A stretch of 10,704 nucleotides of DNA from the NCBI GenBank assembly GCA_964537965.1, contig CAZIDB010000166.1:1-10704 (forward strand), in the 5' to 3' direction. This DNA comes from SURF-24 sp964537965. GTDB lineage: Bacteria; Bacteroidota; Ignavibacteria; Ignavibacteriales; SURF-24. This document shows positions 1 to 6,148 of this stretch, in pieces; within the stretch, counting starts at the first letter, position 1; each line of letters starts with the position of its first letter. Made by a program: the position numbers and the translations under genes. The notes under the pieces were generated by a model, which worked only from the letters and a program-made list of their open reading frames with translations, was not told where the DNA came from and did no database searches.

Positions 1-360
1 ATATCAGTCTTTTATGATCCACTGCTTACTAAATTAATCTCTTATGGTAAAACAAGAGCAGAAGCAATTGAAAGAATGAAAAGAGCTTTAGGCGAATATA
101 AAATCGCAGGCGTTCTTACAAACATTGCCGCTCTCCGATGGGTGCTTAAACAAAGCGCTTTTCTTGACGGCAGTTTCGATATTAACTTTGTAGAAAAATA
201 CTGGCTGCCGCTTTTACCGAATAAATGGAAAGGTGAAGATGCTCAGGAATATGAAGAAGCTGCATCGGTTCTTAGCGCTTTGTTAAAAAGCTCATCAATG
301 GAAATAAATCCAGATTCAATTAAAACAGAAAAAAACAAATGGAGCAATAATCATGAATGA
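1..360 (+). CDS. Biotin carboxylase subunit of an acyl-CoA carboxylase, C-terminal end (5' partial)
   Basis: The reading frame is open from base 1, so the gene begins before the window; the first internal ATG (76) is not the start. The first residues read ISVFYDPLLTKLISYGKTRA, followed by EAIERMKRALGEYKIAGVLT and NIAALRWVL. This is the hallmark of the biotin carboxylase C-terminal domain (AccC, PccA, MccA), which helps form the active site for ATP-dependent carboxylation of biotin by bicarbonate. About 55 further residues follow (FVEKYWLPLLPNKW, then a charged tail), longer than the short end of a typical AccC and more like the linker of PccA/MccA alpha subunits, but the protein stops before any biotin-binding domain. 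That domain is in the next gene, which overlaps this one by 8 nt in the +1 frame. The family is certain; the substrate (acetyl-, propionyl- or methylcrotonyl-CoA) cannot be told from this fragment, though propionyl- or methylcrotonyl-CoA type is my inference. Confidence 0.9.
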   Translation: MSVFYDPLLTKLISYGKTRAEAIERMKRALGEYKIAGVLTNIAALRWVLKQSAFLDGSFDINFVEKYWLPLLPNKWKGEDAQEYEEAASVLSALLKSSSMEINPDSIKTEKNKWSNNHE

Positions 361-865
361 TTTCGTTGTTTCATTGAATGACAAAAAGAAGAAGATAAAA
401 ATTCTTTCAGGTTCAACAATTCTGATTGATGGGGTAGAAAAGAATTACGATCTGTCAAAGGTAAGTGATTATTGCTTCCTCTTAAAAATCGGGAATAAAG
501 TTTATGATATTACTACAACAAAATTCAACAGCAGTAAATATGGGTTACTAATTGACGGCCATTATTTCGAAACAACAGTTAAAACAACTCTGCAGGAAAA
601 AGCTTCCGAACTTTCGTTGTTAAAGAAAAAAGACAATCATCATGATTCAATTAAAGCGCCTATGCCCGGACTTGTGGTTAAACTTAAAAAACAGGTTGGT
701 GAAATAGTTGAGCAGGGAGAATCGGTTATAATTCTTGAAGCAATGAAAATGGAAAATGATTTAAAGGCTCCATCATCCGGGCAAATACTGGATATTTTTG
801 TTAAGGAAGGTAATTCCGTTGAAAAGGATTTTGTGCTGTTAACCATTGGCGAAAATGAACGATGA
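353..865 (+). CDS. Biotin carboxyl carrier subunit of acyl-CoA carboxylase (biotin/lipoyl attachment domain)
   Basis: This 170-residue protein carries biotin between the carboxylase and carboxyltransferase sites of an acyl-CoA carboxylase in the cytoplasm. The C-terminal 75 residues are a complete biotinyl domain: KAPMPGLVVKLKKQVGEIVE (101-120), then EAMKMEN, with Lys132 as the residue to be biotinylated, then the closing strands to GENER. Residues 1-90 are rich in short beta-like segments (VDG/IDG turns such as LIDGHYFETTV) and resemble the BT domain that precedes the biotinyl domain in PccA/MccA. The gene therefore looks like the second half of a fused alpha subunit. It starts at ATG 353 inside the end of the biotin carboxylase gene, without a strong ribosome site of its own beyond GGAGC at 341-345, which suggests translational coupling. 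The carboxyltransferase gene is not in the window and may lie upstream. Confidence 0.93.
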   Translation: MNDFVVSLNDKKKKIKILSGSTILIDGVEKNYDLSKVSDYCFLLKIGNKVYDITTTKFNSSKYGLLIDGHYFETTVKTTLQEKASELSLLKKKDNHHDSIKAPMPGLVVKLKKQVGEIVEQGESVIILEAMKMENDLKAPSSGQILDIFVKEGNSVEKDFVLLTIGENER

Positions 866-873
866 TTCAAAAT

Positions 874-887
874 AGAATTTAAATTCT
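874..887. promoter_or_regulatory. Perfect 14-bp palindrome, possible operator
   Basis: AGAATTTAAATTCT is a perfect palindrome lying 8 nt after the stop codon of the biotin-carrier gene and just upstream of the putative promoter for the FadL-type gene. It could be an operator half-site pair. As RNA it would make only a 5-bp AT stem with a TTAA loop, a poor terminator. AT-rich sequence makes chance palindromes more likely, so this is tentative. Confidence 0.25.
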
Positions 888-891
888 TTGG

Positions 892-920
892 TTGCATTTA
901 TTTTCAAGTATTCATATTAT
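892..920 (+). promoter_or_regulatory. Possible sigma70-type promoter for the FadL-type gene
   Basis: TATTAT at 915-920 matches the -10 consensus at 5 of 6 positions. It stands 17 nt downstream of TTGCAT (892-897), a weak -35 match. Transcription would begin near 927, leaving a leader of about 35 nt before GTG 961. The placement fits a gene that stands alone between two other units, but the match is modest in AT-rich sequence. Confidence 0.28.
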
Positions 921-960
921 CTATCGCCAAATAATTAAAAATATTTACTATGGAGGTCTT

Positions 961-2247
961 GTGAGGAAAATAATACTTTCAATTATTGTATTTACAGCGT
1001 TTGCATGCCAGGTTTATGCAAGCGGTTTTCAAATTAATGAATCCGGTTCGCGTGCAATGGGTATGGGTGGCGCCTTTGTTGGTTTAGCTGATGATCCGTC
1101 TGCTTTATATTTCAATCCTGCTGGTGTTACTCAACTTTCCGGTTTACGTTTTAGCATTGGTGCTACTTATATTAAACCGAGCAGTACATTTACCGGTCCT
1201 TCCCCATCTTCGACTGAATCAAAATTAAAAGACAGGTTTTTTTATCCCGCTAATTTTTATGCATCCTATGAAGCCGGCAATGATTTTTGGGTGGGACTTG
1301 CATTTAATGATCCGTTTGGTTTAGGTACTGAATGGGAAGAGAATTGGGTTGGAAAATACAGAACTACAAAAACAGAGATACGCACATTTAATTTTTCTCC
1401 AACAGTTGCTTACAAAATCAATGATCAGCTTTCTGTTGCAGCAGGTTTTACAATTTCTTACGCTGATGTAATTATTGAAAGAAAGATTCCTGTTGTTGTA
1501 CAAAACAATCCTTTACCGGATGCTCATATATCTCTTGAAGGTGATGCTACTTCATTCGGATTTAACCTTGGAGTATTATATAAACCAGTCCAGGATTTTT
1601 CTGTAGGATTAGCATTTCATAGTTCTACAAAATATGATATGAAAGGTGATGCGACAGTAACATTAGGTGCAGGAACACCTGCTGCATATCAGGCAGCTAT
1701 TTTATCTGCAATGCCTAAAGGAAGCATTTCTGCTCCTTTAACAGTTCCTTATGTTGCAACATTAGGTCTCGCATATCATTTAAATCCAGGTTGGGTTTTA
1801 ACAGGAGATTTTCAATACAACGGATGGTCTACCTATGATAAATTAGAGGTAACATTTGATGATCTTCCAAAAAGTTCTTCTAACCCAAGTGTTTCTGAGA
1901 GAGATTATGAGAACAGCTTTATTGCAAGATTAGGTACTGAATACGTTGTAAACGATCCTTTAGCACTTCGCTTTGGTGTATTATATGATAAAAACCCTGT
2001 TAAGGATGAGAGACTTGATCCTACATTACCGGATGCCGATAGAATCGGATTAAATATTGGTATCGGTTATAAATTTACTGAAAACTTAAGCGTTGATTTT
2101 GCATATTTCTACTTAATGTTTATGGAAAGAACAATTGATAATTCCCAGGAAGCAATTGTATTACCTAATTACTCTGCAACCGTTCTAAATGGAAAATATA
2201 ATTCCAATGCTCACTTAATAGGTTTAAACATCAATTACAATTTATAA
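961..2247 (+). CDS. OMPP1/FadL/TodX-family outer-membrane transport protein
   Basis: This 428-residue protein is a predicted outer-membrane beta-barrel that takes up long-chain fatty acids or other hydrophobic compounds. I chose the GTG start at 961 because GGAGG (952-956) lies 4 nt upstream and because the protein then begins with a normal signal peptide, RKIILSIIVFTAFACQVYA, with cleavage before SGFQINESGSRAMGMGGAFV. That mature N-terminus is the family signature: in FadL it forms the hatch that plugs the barrel. The NPAG motif follows (YFNPAGVTQLSG). The rest alternates amphipathic strands with turns, for example DFQYNGWSTYDKLEV and IGLNIGIGYKFTENLSVDFA, and ends in a beta-strand (AHLIGLNINYNL). 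The reading frame is also open upstream to a TTG at 892, but that start has no ribosome site and would bury the signal peptide. The exact substrate cannot be read from sequence. A strong stem-loop follows the gene. Confidence 0.93.
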   Translation: MRKIILSIIVFTAFACQVYASGFQINESGSRAMGMGGAFVGLADDPSALYFNPAGVTQLSGLRFSIGATYIKPSSTFTGPSPSSTESKLKDRFFYPANFYASYEAGNDFWVGLAFNDPFGLGTEWEENWVGKYRTTKTEIRTFNFSPTVAYKINDQLSVAAGFTISYADVIIERKIPVVVQNNPLPDAHISLEGDATSFGFNLGVLYKPVQDFSVGLAFHSSTKYDMKGDATVTLGAGTPAAYQAAILSAMPKGSISAPLTVPYVATLGLAYHLNPGWVLTGDFQYNGWSTYDKLEVTFDDLPKSSSNPSVSERDYENSFIARLGTEYVVNDPLALRFGVLYDKNPVKDERLDPTLPDADRIGLNIGIGYKFTENLSVDFAYFYLMFMERTIDNSQEAIVLPNYSATVLNGKYNSNAHLIGLNINYNL

Positions 2248-2255
2248 TTTAATTG

Positions 2256-2295
2256 AAATGAAAAGGGGAAAGTAAATGCTTTCCCTTTTCATTTT
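2256..2295 (+). terminator. Stem-loop terminator after the FadL-type gene
   Basis: The left arm AAATGAAAAGGGGAAAG (2256-2272) pairs with CTTTCCCTTTTCATTT (2279-2294), about 16 bp with one bulged G and a 6-nt loop (TAAATG). The descending arm is T-rich, although the run of T after the stem is short. It begins 8 nt after the stop codon. The complementary A-rich/T-rich arms could also work on the opposite strand. The next gene starts only 14 nt after the stem, so read-through would affect it. Confidence 0.75.
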
Positions 2296-2308
2296 AAGGT
2301 AGTAAAAT

Positions 2309-2989
2309 ATGAGCCCGCTCATTTATAACACAATAGTAGCTTTTATCTCAGTAGTATATGTATTCGCTGTTGTAGCTATAATGGATAAATTTGTGAAGAG
2401 TGGTTTTCCGCAGGATGTTTCGAGAAAAATTGTTCATATTGCTGCCGGTTCCTGGATAATATTCTGGCTTTTCTATGATAACTCGCATTGGAGCAAATAC
2501 TTTAATATTGCCCCTGCCTTCATCTGGAGCATCCTTTTATTACAGAAAGGTTTTTTTGCAAAACCTGATGATGAAGCGGTTAAAACAATGACGAGAAACA
2601 ATGACAGGAAGGAATTATTAAAGGGACCTTTCTATTTTACTTTAGTTATGAATTTAATGGGCACTTTATTTTATAACACAACTTTAGCCGTAACCGCAAT
2701 GTCATTTTTGGGATGGGGCGATGGTACAGCGCCTGTTGTTGGGAAAAAATACGGCAGACATAAATTCAAACTGTTTGCTGAAAAAAGCATAGAAGGAAGT
2801 CTTGCATTTTTTGTCTTTGGTTTAGGAGCAGGCATCCTGTTCAGTTATTTGCTTTTCGGGTCGATAAGAATCTACCAGCTTCTTATTACCGGAATTGTAA
2901 CTACTATTGTTGAGGCTTTAAGTCCAAAGGATATTGATAATATTCTAATTCCATTAGCGGTTATAGTTTTATATCTCTTCATCTTTTAG
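2309..2989 (+). CDS. Integral-membrane lipid-alcohol kinase, dolichol kinase/phytol kinase (SEC59/VTE5/DGK1) family
   Basis: This 226-residue protein has about six or seven hydrophobic segments (roughly 5-25, 43-56, 66-80, 108-132, 163-184, 188-202, 211-226). Two conserved blocks identify the family: SRKIVHIAAGSW (38-49), and WGDGTAPVVGKKYGRHKF (136-153) followed by EKSIEGSLAFF (158-168), then VEALSPKDIDNILIPL (201-216). Known members use CTP (or another NTP) to phosphorylate a membrane alcohol such as dolichol, phytol or diacylglycerol; the GDG and KSxEGS motifs belong to the nucleotide-binding cytoplasmic loop. In this organism the substrate could be phytol, a polyprenol or diacylglycerol, and nothing here decides among them. 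A phosphatidate cytidylyltransferase label is a possible alternative because the folds are related. The start at ATG 2309 has only a weak ribosome site (AAGG, 2296-2299) directly below the preceding stem-loop. The 154-nt gap after the gene holds nothing I can identify except the ssb leader. Confidence 0.85.
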   Translation: MSPLIYNTIVAFISVVYVFAVVAIMDKFVKSGFPQDVSRKIVHIAAGSWIIFWLFYDNSHWSKYFNIAPAFIWSILLLQKGFFAKPDDEAVKTMTRNNDRKELLKGPFYFTLVMNLMGTLFYNTTLAVTAMSFLGWGDGTAPVVGKKYGRHKFKLFAEKSIEGSLAFFVFGLGAGILFSYLLFGSIRIYQLLITGIVTTIVEALSPKDIDNILIPLAVIVLYLFIF

Positions 2990-3143
2990 TTCAGTTGATC
3001 TGTTTACTTTGAAAAAGGGAAGCATGGTTTAATTGTTTTCTCTCCGGTAATCTGCAAAGAATAATAGTGCTAAATTATTACATTCTCCTTATATTATTTC
3101 CGTAAAATCAAATGATTATGTTAAATATGTTAAGGGAGGCAGT

Positions 3144-3572
3144 ATGGCTCTTTCACTGAACAAAATTATGTTAATAGGAAACCTTGGCAATGATGCCGAG
3201 ACAAGATTTACTACTTCTAACCTATCTATAACATCTTTTTCTCTTGCAACCACAAACAGTTACAAAGGTAAAGATGGTAACTGGGTTAATGAAACAACAT
3301 GGCATAACGTTATTTCATTTAATCTTTCGGATTATTTCAAGGATGCGTTAAAGAAAGGTAAGAAATTTTATGTAGAAGGCAGGTTAACAAAACGAGATTA
3401 TACTGATAAAGAAGGCATTAAGAGATATATGACAGAAGTAGTATCTGAAAAAATTATTCCTCTTGAAGGTAAAGAATCTTTTGAGAATGGTGGTTCAAGA
3501 GATGTTTCTACGAGCCAGAATGGACCGGAAACAGATCTGCCTGTTGATGAAAATGACGATCTCCCGTTCTAG
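3144..3572 (+). CDS. ssb: Single-stranded DNA-binding protein
   Basis: SSB coats single-stranded DNA during replication, recombination and repair and recruits partner enzymes through its tail. The 142-residue protein opens with the family pattern SLNKIMLIGNLGNDAETRFT, continues with an OB-fold to about residue 108 (SFSLATTNSYKG, ETTWHNVISF, GKKFYVEGRLTKRDYTDKEG), then a short low-complexity linker, and ends in the acidic protein-interaction tip ENDDLPF. The length is at the short end for a bacterial SSB, because the linker is only about 30 residues. AAGGGAGG at 3132-3139 is a strong ribosome site for ATG 3144. The next gene starts 29 nt downstream, so the two are probably co-transcribed. In Bacteroidetes ssb commonly sits directly upstream of gldE, as it does here. 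Confidence 0.97.
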   Translation: MALSLNKIMLIGNLGNDAETRFTTSNLSITSFSLATTNSYKGKDGNWVNETTWHNVISFNLSDYFKDALKKGKKFYVEGRLTKRDYTDKEGIKRYMTEVVSEKIIPLEGKESFENGGSRDVSTSQNGPETDLPVDENDDLPF

Positions 3573-3601
3573 TTTAAAACAAGTAAGGGATTTTTTCCGC
3601 A

Positions 3602-4879
3602 TTGGATAACGAAACATACAGCGAAATATTTTTAATAATTATTTCGCTTTTTATTTCTGCTTTTATTACCGGCGCCGAAGCTTCTTTTCTTTCGGTAAAA
3701 AAATCAGAGTGGGATAATACAGATAAAAAGAACAACTTAATTGAACACTATTTAGATTCTCTCTTTAAGAATTTCAAACTGCTTGTATTTACAATTCTTA
3801 TTTTTAATTCATTTGCAAAAATTATTACTATCGTACTTACTGTTAAATTGGCTTTGGATGTTTCGCATTTTTACTCTCTGTCTATACCTGTTACGCTATT
3901 AGTAAGTACAGTTATTCTTGTAATTGTTTTTATAGTATTCTGTGAAATAATACCAAAAACTTTATCAGCCAGGAATCCTGATAAATACGCAAGAGTTGCA
4001 AGCGTACCTCTCTTCTGGCTTTCTATTTTTAGTTACCCGTTGTTAAAACTTTTTAATGAAGTTAGCAAATTAACTGCTTCATTATTTAAAATTGGCGAAA
4101 GCAAAAATCCTAAAGATGAGTTTAAAGAACTTACAAGGTTTAGTATTGACGAATCAAATATACCGGAAGAAAAAAGCGAACTGATCTCGGATTTGGTTTC
4201 TTTCAGAAAAGTTACGGTTCGCGAAGTTATGACTCCAAGAGTAGATATTGTGGCTGTTTCTGTTGATACTAACTTCAAAGAGCTTATGGATATAATTTTA
4301 AATTCAATGCACAGCAGGATTCCCTTATATAAAGATGATCTGGATTCTGTAATTGGTATTATTTACACGAAGGATCTGCTTAAATATCAACGGAACAATG
4401 AAGAAGATTTAACTTTGGATTTGCAAAAAATCGCAAGGAAAGTTATGTTCGTGCCTGAATCTAAACTTATCAACGATCTGATGAGAGAGTTCCAGGCAAA
4501 AAAAATGCACGTTGCTGTTGTTGTTGATGAGTTCGGCGGTACATCAGGATTAGTTTCTCTTGAAGATATCCTGGAACAGATTGTAGGTGATATAAATGAT
4601 GAATATGATAACGACGAGGAAGAGATTAAAAAGCTTTCTCAAAGGAGTTATATAGTTCTTGGTAAAACTGCAATTACTGATGTGAAGGAGAAACTTAATA
4701 TTAACCTCAATCCGGGAAATGATGAGTTTGAAACTATAGGCGGGTTCATACTTCATCATGCCGGGTTTATTCCCGATGAAGGCTATAGTTTTATTTACAA
4801 GAATTTTAAATTCACTGTTAAAGAAGTTGAAAACAGGCGGGTAAAAAAAATACAATTAGATAACATGCAGGACAAATGA
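3602..4879 (+). CDS. CNNM/CBS/CorC-domain membrane protein (hemolysin C/CorC family; GldE-like)
   Basis: The 425-residue protein has three domains in order. The first is a CNNM (DUF21) membrane domain, about 5-180, with segments near 8-23, 60-80, 94-115 and 131-150, the GAEASFLSV signature (24-32) and EIIPKT (115-120). The second is a pair of CBS domains, about 205-332, with VREVMTPRVDIVAVS, GIIYTKDLL and DEFGGTSGLVSLEDILEQIV. The third is a CorC_HlyC domain, about 345-420, with NDEFETIGGFIL. Family members are linked to Mg2+/Co2+ export; CBS domains usually sense adenine nucleotides. In Bacteroidetes the same architecture directly after ssb is annotated GldE, associated with gliding, but no gldD follows here, so I give no symbol. 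I chose TTG 3602, 11 nt after AAGGGA (3585-3590); no ATG lies before the first membrane segment. Its stop overlaps the next start as ATGA. Transport of a particular ion is inference. Confidence 0.9.
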   Translation: MDNETYSEIFLIIISLFISAFITGAEASFLSVKKSEWDNTDKKNNLIEHYLDSLFKNFKLLVFTILIFNSFAKIITIVLTVKLALDVSHFYSLSIPVTLLVSTVILVIVFIVFCEIIPKTLSARNPDKYARVASVPLFWLSIFSYPLLKLFNEVSKLTASLFKIGESKNPKDEFKELTRFSIDESNIPEEKSELISDLVSFRKVTVREVMTPRVDIVAVSVDTNFKELMDIILNSMHSRIPLYKDDLDSVIGIIYTKDLLKYQRNNEEDLTLDLQKIARKVMFVPESKLINDLMREFQAKKMHVAVVVDEFGGTSGLVSLEDILEQIVGDINDEYDNDEEEIKKLSQRSYIVLGKTAITDVKEKLNINLNPGNDEFETIGGFILHHAGFIPDEGYSFIYKNFKFTVKEVENRRVKKIQLDNMQDK

Positions 4880-5256
4880 AAAAAGGTTGTTTCATAATAG
4901 TCTTAGTATTAATAACGGTAGTAGTTGCTGCTGTTATTTATTTTTTCAAGTACAGGGAAGGTTATATTGTTGAAGTACTTAAACCGGTAATTGTAAGCAG
5001 CATTGAAGATGAGATTACAAAAAAAATAAAAGAAGCTGAAAAGAATGCTTACTCGGATTCATTAAAAACAGCTTTTAATGAATTGATAATCAAAGTTAAA
5101 AAGGAAAGTGAAATTGACATTGAAAAAGCAGATCATGTTTTTAACAGTATAAGGTTTGCTTTGTCTGATAAGAAAATTGATTCACTTGAATTATCCTCAA
5201 TTCTAAAACAAATGAAAATGGACCTGAGAAAAGATGAAAGATCAAAGAAAAACTGA
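4876..5256 (+). CDS. Uncharacterised single-pass membrane protein encoded between CNNM and MlaD genes
   Basis: I do not recognise a family. The 126-residue protein starts with KKG and a hydrophobic helix (about 5-24, FIIVLVLITVVVAAVIYFFK), so it is probably anchored in the inner membrane. Whether the remainder faces the periplasm or the cytoplasm is not certain. Residues 40-126 are strongly charged and helix-forming, with repeated Lys/Glu spacing (EDEITKKIKEAEKNAYSDSL) and no cysteine, metal or nucleotide motif. The Cys at position 5 is too early and lacks a lipobox. The gene is tied to its neighbours: ATGA overlap (4 nt) with the CNNM gene upstream and 23-nt overlap with the MlaD gene downstream. 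This makes translation coupling likely, and a shared role with the MCE protein is possible. The reading frame, start and overlaps support a real gene; the function is unknown. Confidence 0.8.
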   Translation: MKKGCFIIVLVLITVVVAAVIYFFKYREGYIVEVLKPVIVSSIEDEITKKIKEAEKNAYSDSLKTAFNELIIKVKKESEIDIEKADHVFNSIRFALSDKKIDSLELSSILKQMKMDLRKDERSKKN

Positions 5257-6148
5257 AATTAAAATCGGAATTACCGTTATAGTTGCGCTTGTTGCATTAA
5301 TATGGATTTTTGGCTGGGCTAAGAATTATAAAATATATGCCGGGCAAAAAAAGATAGATATTGAATTTGAAACTGCAAGCGGACTGGAAAAAGGTGACCC
5401 GGTTATGGTTAACGGAGTTCGCAAAGGTTTTGTTGATGAAATAGTTAGTCAAGGCAATAACGCAATTATTAAAATTGTTCTTGATCCCGATGTAACTATT
5501 AAAGAAGATGCCTTGATAGCTATCTCAATGCTTGATTTAATGGGCGGGAAAAAAGTTGAGATAAAACCCGGTGTGTCAGCAAAGGAGGTAGATTATTCAA
5601 AATTACAAAAGGGTGTGTTCTACGCAGATATACCTGCGGTTATGGCAATGCTTGGCTCGGTTCAGAATGATCTTGTTAATATTATCAAAGATATCCAGGT
5701 TACATTGGGTTCAATGAATAAATTTCTTACTGATAAGGAATTTACAGAACAAATTAAAACTTCAATTCAGAATTTAACAGAAGTAAGTAAAAAGCTGAAC
5801 GTAATGATAGACGAGAACCGCAGCAACTTTAAACAGCTAACTAAGAATGCAACCGAACTAACGAGCGAAGCCACACAATTCATCAAAGAGAATAAGGACA
5901 ATATCCATTCAACTATTGAAGAGACAAAACTTGTAATTCAGAATTCCAATGAACTTGTGACAAAAATTTCTTCTTTACTTGATGAAACTAAAGAGAAGAA
6001 AAATAATGTTGGTAAAATTCTTTATGATGAATCATTGATAAACGAATTAAAAACATCCCTGGAAAACGTAAAAGAATTAACAAGGATTTTATTAGATCAA
6101 TTAAAGAATGAAGGAATTAATGTTGATGCGAACATCGATTTATTCTAA
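5234..6148 (+). CDS. MlaD/MCE-domain protein, membrane-anchored lipid-transport substrate-binding subunit
   Basis: MCE proteins bind lipid in the periplasm and pass it to or from an ABC permease (MlaE) and ATPase (MlaF) in phospholipid or sterol transport. The 304-residue protein has a short cytoplasmic tail (KDQRKTEIK), one membrane helix (about 11-28, IGITVIVALVALIWIFGWAK) and one MCE domain (about 38-113) with the core SGLEKGDPVMVNGVRKGFVD and ISMLDLMGGKKVEIKPG. A long heptad-like region follows (about 140-290), containing VGKILYDESLINEL, a motif I associate with Bacteroidetes-type MlaD tails. Single-MCE proteins with coiled-coil tails are known to form hexamers with a central channel. No mlaE or mlaF gene is present in the window, so the protein must work with a permease encoded elsewhere. 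It begins inside the upstream small gene and its end overlaps the gamma-glutamyltransferase gene. Confidence 0.92.
   Translation: MKDQRKTEIKIGITVIVALVALIWIFGWAKNYKIYAGQKKIDIEFETASGLEKGDPVMVNGVRKGFVDEIVSQGNNAIIKIVLDPDVTIKEDALIAISMLDLMGGKKVEIKPGVSAKEVDYSKLQKGVFYADIPAVMAMLGSVQNDLVNIIKDIQVTLGSMNKFLTDKEFTEQIKTSIQNLTEVSKKLNVMIDENRSNFKQLTKNATELTSEATQFIKENKDNIHSTIEETKLVIQNSNELVTKISSLLDETKEKKNNVGKILYDESLINELKTSLENVKELTRILLDQLKNEGINVDANIDLF

Noticed and set aside
892..960. N-terminal extension of the FadL-type protein from a TTG at 892
   Set aside because: There is no ribosome site before 892, the extension would hide the signal peptide, and GGAGG lies correctly before GTG 961.
3561..3596. Possible terminator after ssb (TCCC ... 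GGGA followed by six T)
   Set aside because: The stem is 4-5 bp with a loop of about 20 nt, and AAGGGA is better explained as the ribosome site of the next gene.
4550..4855. 101-residue minus-strand open frame
   Set aside because: It lies entirely inside the CorC domain of the CNNM gene, whose protein-family match is clear. It is a shadow frame in AT-rich coding sequence.
6108..6119. ATG 6108 as start of gamma-glutamyltransferase
   Set aside because: No purine-rich ribosome site precedes it; AAGGA at 6111-6115 points to ATG 6120 or 6126, which also give a cleaner signal peptide.
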